DNA of 49,309 bases from Gnomoniopsis sp. IMI 355080 (taxonomy: Eukaryota > Ascomycota > Sordariomycetes > Diaporthales > Gnomoniaceae). Location: contig JAPEVC010000254.1 in NCBI GenBank assembly GCA_027946555.1, positions 1 through 49,309 of the forward strand. Reading direction: 5' to 3'. Position numbers and translations under genes: made by a program. The notes under the pieces were generated by a model. The model did no database searches and was not told the DNA's origin. It saw only the letters and a program-made list of their open reading frames with translations. Below are positions 45,781-49,309 of the stretch, piece by piece (the first letter of the stretch is position 1; each line of letters opens with the position of its first letter).

Positions 45781-46962
45781 ATGGCAGAGCCGAGGCATTC
45801 GAGCATAACCACGTCCTTTCGCGACCGCGCCGCCAGCACCACGCACCCCCTGACGGTATATCTGCTCCGTCTGATGGAGTTGAAGCAATCGAACCTCTGC
45901 GTTTCCGCCGACGTCGCCAGCGCACGAGAACTTCTACATCTAGCCGATAAGATAGGTCCTTCGATCGTCGTCCTCAAGACCCACTACGATCTCATCTCAG
46001 GTTGGGATTACAGGCCAGATGAGGGCACTGGTGCACACTTAGCAGCTTTAGCGCGAAAACACGGCTTTCTGATTTTCGAAGATCGGAAGTACTGTGACAT
46101 TGGAAGCACCGTGCAGGCCCAATACGTCGGCGGCACGGCGCGGGTTATTGACTGGGCTCACATTGTCAATGCCAACATCTCGGCAGGCAAACCCATGGTT
46201 GGTGCGATGGCCGAGGCGGCTGCCAAGTGGCGCGAAAGGTGCAATTATGAAGTGCGGACAAGTGTGACCGTGGGCACACCTGTGAGCGATAGCTTTGACG
46301 AAGACGACGATGAGGATATGGACGAGTACTACGACGACCACGATGCGTATCAAAAGAATGGGAGATCCTCTTCTAGAGGAAAATTGGATGCCAGGGACAT
46401 CAACATGATGCCCCCACCTCCCCCGCGGGATGCCGATGGTCGGAAAGGCAGCATCGTTTCCATCACGACAGTCACACAGTCTTTCGAGCCCGCCGATTCT
46501 CCCAGGCTATCGAAGAGCCTGTCCGACGTCGACGATGTGGTGTTTCCCGGTATTGAGGAGGCACCACTTGAGCGCGGCCTACTACTTCTGGCGCAGATGT
46601 CCAGCGCGGGCAGTCTCTTGACGGGCGACTACACCAAAGCGTGTATTGAAGCGGCCAGAGAGCACAAAGAGTTCGTGATGGGCTACGTGGCGCAGGAGAA
46701 CTTGAATACGGATCCCGAGGACAACTTCCTGCATATGACACCCGGCTGCAAGCTGCCACCTGATGGAGAGGACGATACCAATGGAATTGAGGGTGATGGA
46801 CTTGGCCAGCAGTATAACAACCCTGCCAAACTGGTAGGACTCTGCGGAACAGACATCGTCATTGTGGGCAGGGGTATCATCAACGCGGATGATCGGCAGC
46901 GCGAAGCGGAGAGGTACAGGAGAAAGGCGTGGGAGGCGTACCAAGCGAGGCTGGCAAAATGA
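45781..46962 (+). CDS. pyr4: Orotidine 5'-phosphate decarboxylase, 393 aa
   Basis: A single exon. The enzyme converts OMP to UMP, the last step of de novo pyrimidine synthesis, in the cytosol. The catalytic centre FEDRKYCDIG supplies Asp101, Lys103 and Asp106. SAD (Asp43) and LKTH (Lys66) complete the substrate site, and GTDIVIVGRG near the C-terminus carries the phosphate-binding Arg. Between VGTPV and VFPGIEEAPLERGLLLLAQMSS is a polar insertion of about 85 residues, starting with a very acidic stretch and containing SIVSITTVTQSFEPADSPRL. This insertion, absent from the 267-residue yeast Ura3, is characteristic of Sordariomycete pyr4. The ATG (TTCACCATGG) is in a strong context and begins the family-typical N-terminus; overlapping upstream frames at 44853-45808 are leader sequence. 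Confidence 0.97.
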   Translation: MAEPRHSSITTSFRDRAASTTHPLTVYLLRLMELKQSNLCVSADVASARELLHLADKIGPSIVVLKTHYDLISGWDYRPDEGTGAHLAALARKHGFLIFEDRKYCDIGSTVQAQYVGGTARVIDWAHIVNANISAGKPMVGAMAEAAAKWRERCNYEVRTSVTVGTPVSDSFDEDDDEDMDEYYDDHDAYQKNGRSSSRGKLDARDINMMPPPPPRDADGRKGSIVSITTVTQSFEPADSPRLSKSLSDVDDVVFPGIEEAPLERGLLLLAQMSSAGSLLTGDYTKACIEAAREHKEFVMGYVAQENLNTDPEDNFLHMTPGCKLPPDGEDDTNGIEGDGLGQQYNNPAKLVGLCGTDIVIVGRGIINADDRQREAERYRRKAWEAYQARLAK

Positions 46963-47262
46963 GTGAGAATGAGCAAATCTTTGGGGTGTTATTATAAAGC
47001 CTCCTGTACGATGGCGAAGCCCTGACAGAGGGAGTTGAAAAATCGGAGAACTGGTCGCGGATACCCAGATGTAAAGGACATTGACGAAAATCCAGAGTGG
47101 TGTTTTATCTTCCAAACGGGATTTCAGATAGGGGCTTGAATGTCTCAGCCGACCGGAAGAGCTAGATGTGCAAGCAGGCGTTACGTTGTTTGCGAGGACA
47201 GGATAATCATAGCAACAAAACAATGCATTTCCCGGTCACCAGATATCAGCATAGCATCCTTT

Positions 47263-49073
47263 CTATTTCCGCCGCAGCGGCATGCTCAAATGCCTCGATT
47301 CTAAGTCCTTATCCACGCGGTCTATATCCTCGGGAGTCCAATCCCATCCATCAGCAGTAAACAAGTCACGCGCCAACTTATCCGCGGCCATTGCCCCCTC
47401 AAAACGAAGACGCTGGTCCGTAGCGACAGCGCGTGTGAATCGAAAAATACGCCCTTTGGGTTTTGCGCACTGCTCGTTAACAACAAAGTCCCTCTTGTTC
47501 TGTCCATCCTCTCCGGTGGCGGACCGCATCCACGATGTCCGTCGCCGGTCTTGCTTCCAGCTGGCAAGGTTGAGTTGCACGGAGCCCGCGCCTAGCATGC
47601 CGGTTACGTACTCAATCACAGGTCCTATCCGCGTGCGGAGCCCGCAGTTGGTGTGGTTGCGGTCAACTTGGTAGATTGGGCACTTTTGGTTGACTTGGGG
47701 TTAGTGGAAGGAACCTTTGATGTAGTTGAGGGGTTGAGATGCGAGACAGGCACAGAAATTGTGTAAATATGTTGTTGCAAAAGTCAAGAGATTCTTACCT
47801 GCTTCATCGCGGCGATCACAGAGTGAAGGTCAACCGCAGCAAAGTCTCGTTCATCAGGATGTGACGGCGAGAAGGTGGTCAGGGAGAGAAGATTCTTGGA
47901 GACGAGGAATTTGACCATCTCGCCCAACTGGAAGCTGTCGCAGGCGGAGGACGAGTCATAGCCTAGCTTACATTGACGGAACCCATTGCGTGTACGATGA
48001 GTATATAGGTCCAGGAAGTGCGCTGGAATAGAGGAGAGGGCTGTCAAAAGGTGGGTGCGACGGGCGTGGAGTTCTTCTAGAAACGGGGTTCAGCCTCCTT
48101 TTGCTTTGTTCTTCACACCGGCAGGGTCGTGCGAGTCCTTTGCACGCGGGAATACACACGAAATACACACAGAGAGAGAGAGGGGAGGGTTAAATGGAGG
48201 GCACTTACCCTCCAGCTCATCCGGGAGATACCACCAGAGTGCCTCCTCACGAGTCTCAGCGGCGGACTTGCCTGCCTCAGGCGCCTCATCCTCATCATCC
48301 TCCGCATACTGTGCGGACCAACGATGACTTCCAAACATGATCAGGTCGCGTGTAGCACCACCGAACCTAGGTTGGGATTCTAACAGCCAGCTGGCCAACA
48401 CTTTTTGGCGCACAAGCTCCTCGGCCGCGAGACTGAGGCCGCTGAAACCATCCTCGCGCAGTCTAGGCTGAGGTGTGGCCGGCCACTTGAACTTTAGCTT
48501 GGGCAGGTGGCTCCTCACAGCACCGGCACAGGCAAATCGGTCCGCCATGACGGCCAGAGTGACCATGTAGAGCATATTGACGGGCTTGGCGATGGGGTCT
48601 AGGCCGTGGAGCATGCGCAGCATATCGCCAAAGACGGCCTCCCTGCCGGCGGAGCGGGTGGCCTCATCATCGTCTGTGATGCTAACCCTGGGCAGCTTCC
48701 AAGCGTCTGCCTCGCCGGGCTGCTCACCAGCCCTGGTGAGCTCCTCGAGTTTGGCAGCGACGACACTGGCTTCTTGGAAGCGGGTGTCGCCGAGGAGGTT
48801 GGTGAAGTAGCGGGAGTGCTGCTTCAGCGTGGCCAGGTGGACTCTGTATGCTAGCCTGATTTGGGGCTTCAAGACCGGCTGGGGCGGGGGTGGATCACGT
48901 TGGCCGGGACGGGGCTTGGGAGTGGCCTTGCGGGTTGCTTTCAGGGTGGACTTTGAAGTCTCGAACGTCACGTCCAGAAGGATGTCGCCGTTGAGGGCAA
49001 TGGGGATGACTTCCGGGAGGGCCGCGGATGTGGATGGATCGTCATTTTGAGCAGCCTCTGATGATTCGTCCAT
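47263..49073 (-). CDS. BTB/POZ-like protein of unknown function, 520 aa
   Basis: Three exons, 49073-48209, 48076-47799 and 47682-47263, have introns of 132 bp (GTAAGT...CTAG) and 116 bp (GTAAGA...AAAG); both junctions keep frame (DELE-EELHARR, AAMKQ-CPIYQ). Residues 1-200 show a BTB-like pattern, ALNGDILLDVTFE then YRVHLATLKQHSRYFTNLLGDTRF, interrupted by a basic Pro-rich stretch. The middle is helical (PVNMLYMVTLAVMADRFACAGAV), as in fungal BTB proteins that follow the domain with helices. The C-terminal part has six scattered Cys and CPIYQVDRNHTNCGLRTRIGPVIEYV. A role as an adaptor in protein complexes, for instance with cullins, is possible but not shown. ATG 49073 is the first ATG in frame; upstream frame extends only from a TTG. 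Confidence 0.85.
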
Positions 49074-49309
49074 AGCATGTGTTCGGATCGTGTGGTCAAC
49101 ATCAAGCAGGATGAGCTGTACGTCCTTGATACAAGACCCCGGACGGTGAGAATGTGGGAGCTGTGTGAGGATGGAGCCTGACAGAGGCGAGCAGTACGGA
49201 GTACAGCAATTACAGCCTTGAGGAAGGTCGCAACAGGTGACGTCGTGCGCTTTTGCCCGGCCCTGCAACTGTGGGGCTCCCCGAGGAGTTTCCAGGGGTG
49301 GTTAGTGGG
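49074..49309. other. Promoter side of the BTB-like gene, window edge
   Basis: The frame of the BTB-like protein stays open to about 49268 but without an ATG, so an upstream exon cannot be ruled out. No other feature is seen. Confidence 0.4.

Overview
The window is nuclear DNA of a filamentous ascomycete, most likely a Sordariomycete. Genes are well spaced, short GT-AG introns (mostly 53-132 bp) interrupt most of them, and the conserved proteins are of Pezizomycotina type. The orotidine-phosphate decarboxylase carries the long acidic insertion typical of pyr4 in Sordariomycetes. I joined exons by hand on both strands. Fourteen protein genes are supported. No complete tRNA, rRNA, transposon or CRISPR array was recognised.

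Layout. 1-5.6 kb: a single-exon Gag1-like clamp-type protein (+). 5.6-10 kb: a secreted pectin methylesterase (+) convergent with a secreted GH3 beta-glucosidase (-), both plant-wall enzymes. 11.9-16.3 kb: a 731-aa protein of unknown function with a Cys-rich N-terminus and two C-terminal membrane segments (-), then an EamA/DMT transporter (-). 17.7-29.7 kb: a housekeeping block on the + strand with the RVB1 AAA+ helicase, a Rox1/Ste11-like HMG-box regulator, a 241-aa three-exon gene I cannot name, and the dynactin p150Glued subunit. 32.9-39.2 kb: a head-to-head iron permease FTR1 (-) and ferroxidase FET3 (+), followed by a convergent 8-cysteine small secreted protein (-). 40.4-41.6 kb: phosphatidylinositol synthase (-). 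45.8-49.1 kb: OMP decarboxylase pyr4 (+) and a BTB-like protein (-).

How they fit together. FTR1 and FET3 form the high-affinity reductive iron uptake complex. Their shared 1.97-kb promoter holds four perfect matches to ATCWGATAA, the GATA-type site known for the iron repressor SreA. The only other perfect matches I found by eye in the window lie about 360 bp upstream of the small secreted protein and about 385 bp upstream of phosphatidylinositol synthase. This suggests an iron-responsive neighbourhood that may include a new secreted protein.

The large non-coding stretches (10-11.9, 29.7-32.9 and 41.6-45.8 kb) contain no gene I can defend. The 10-bp palindrome TACCTAGGTA occurs seven times in the window, always between genes. 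Runs of 9-14 C or G also recur, mostly between genes.
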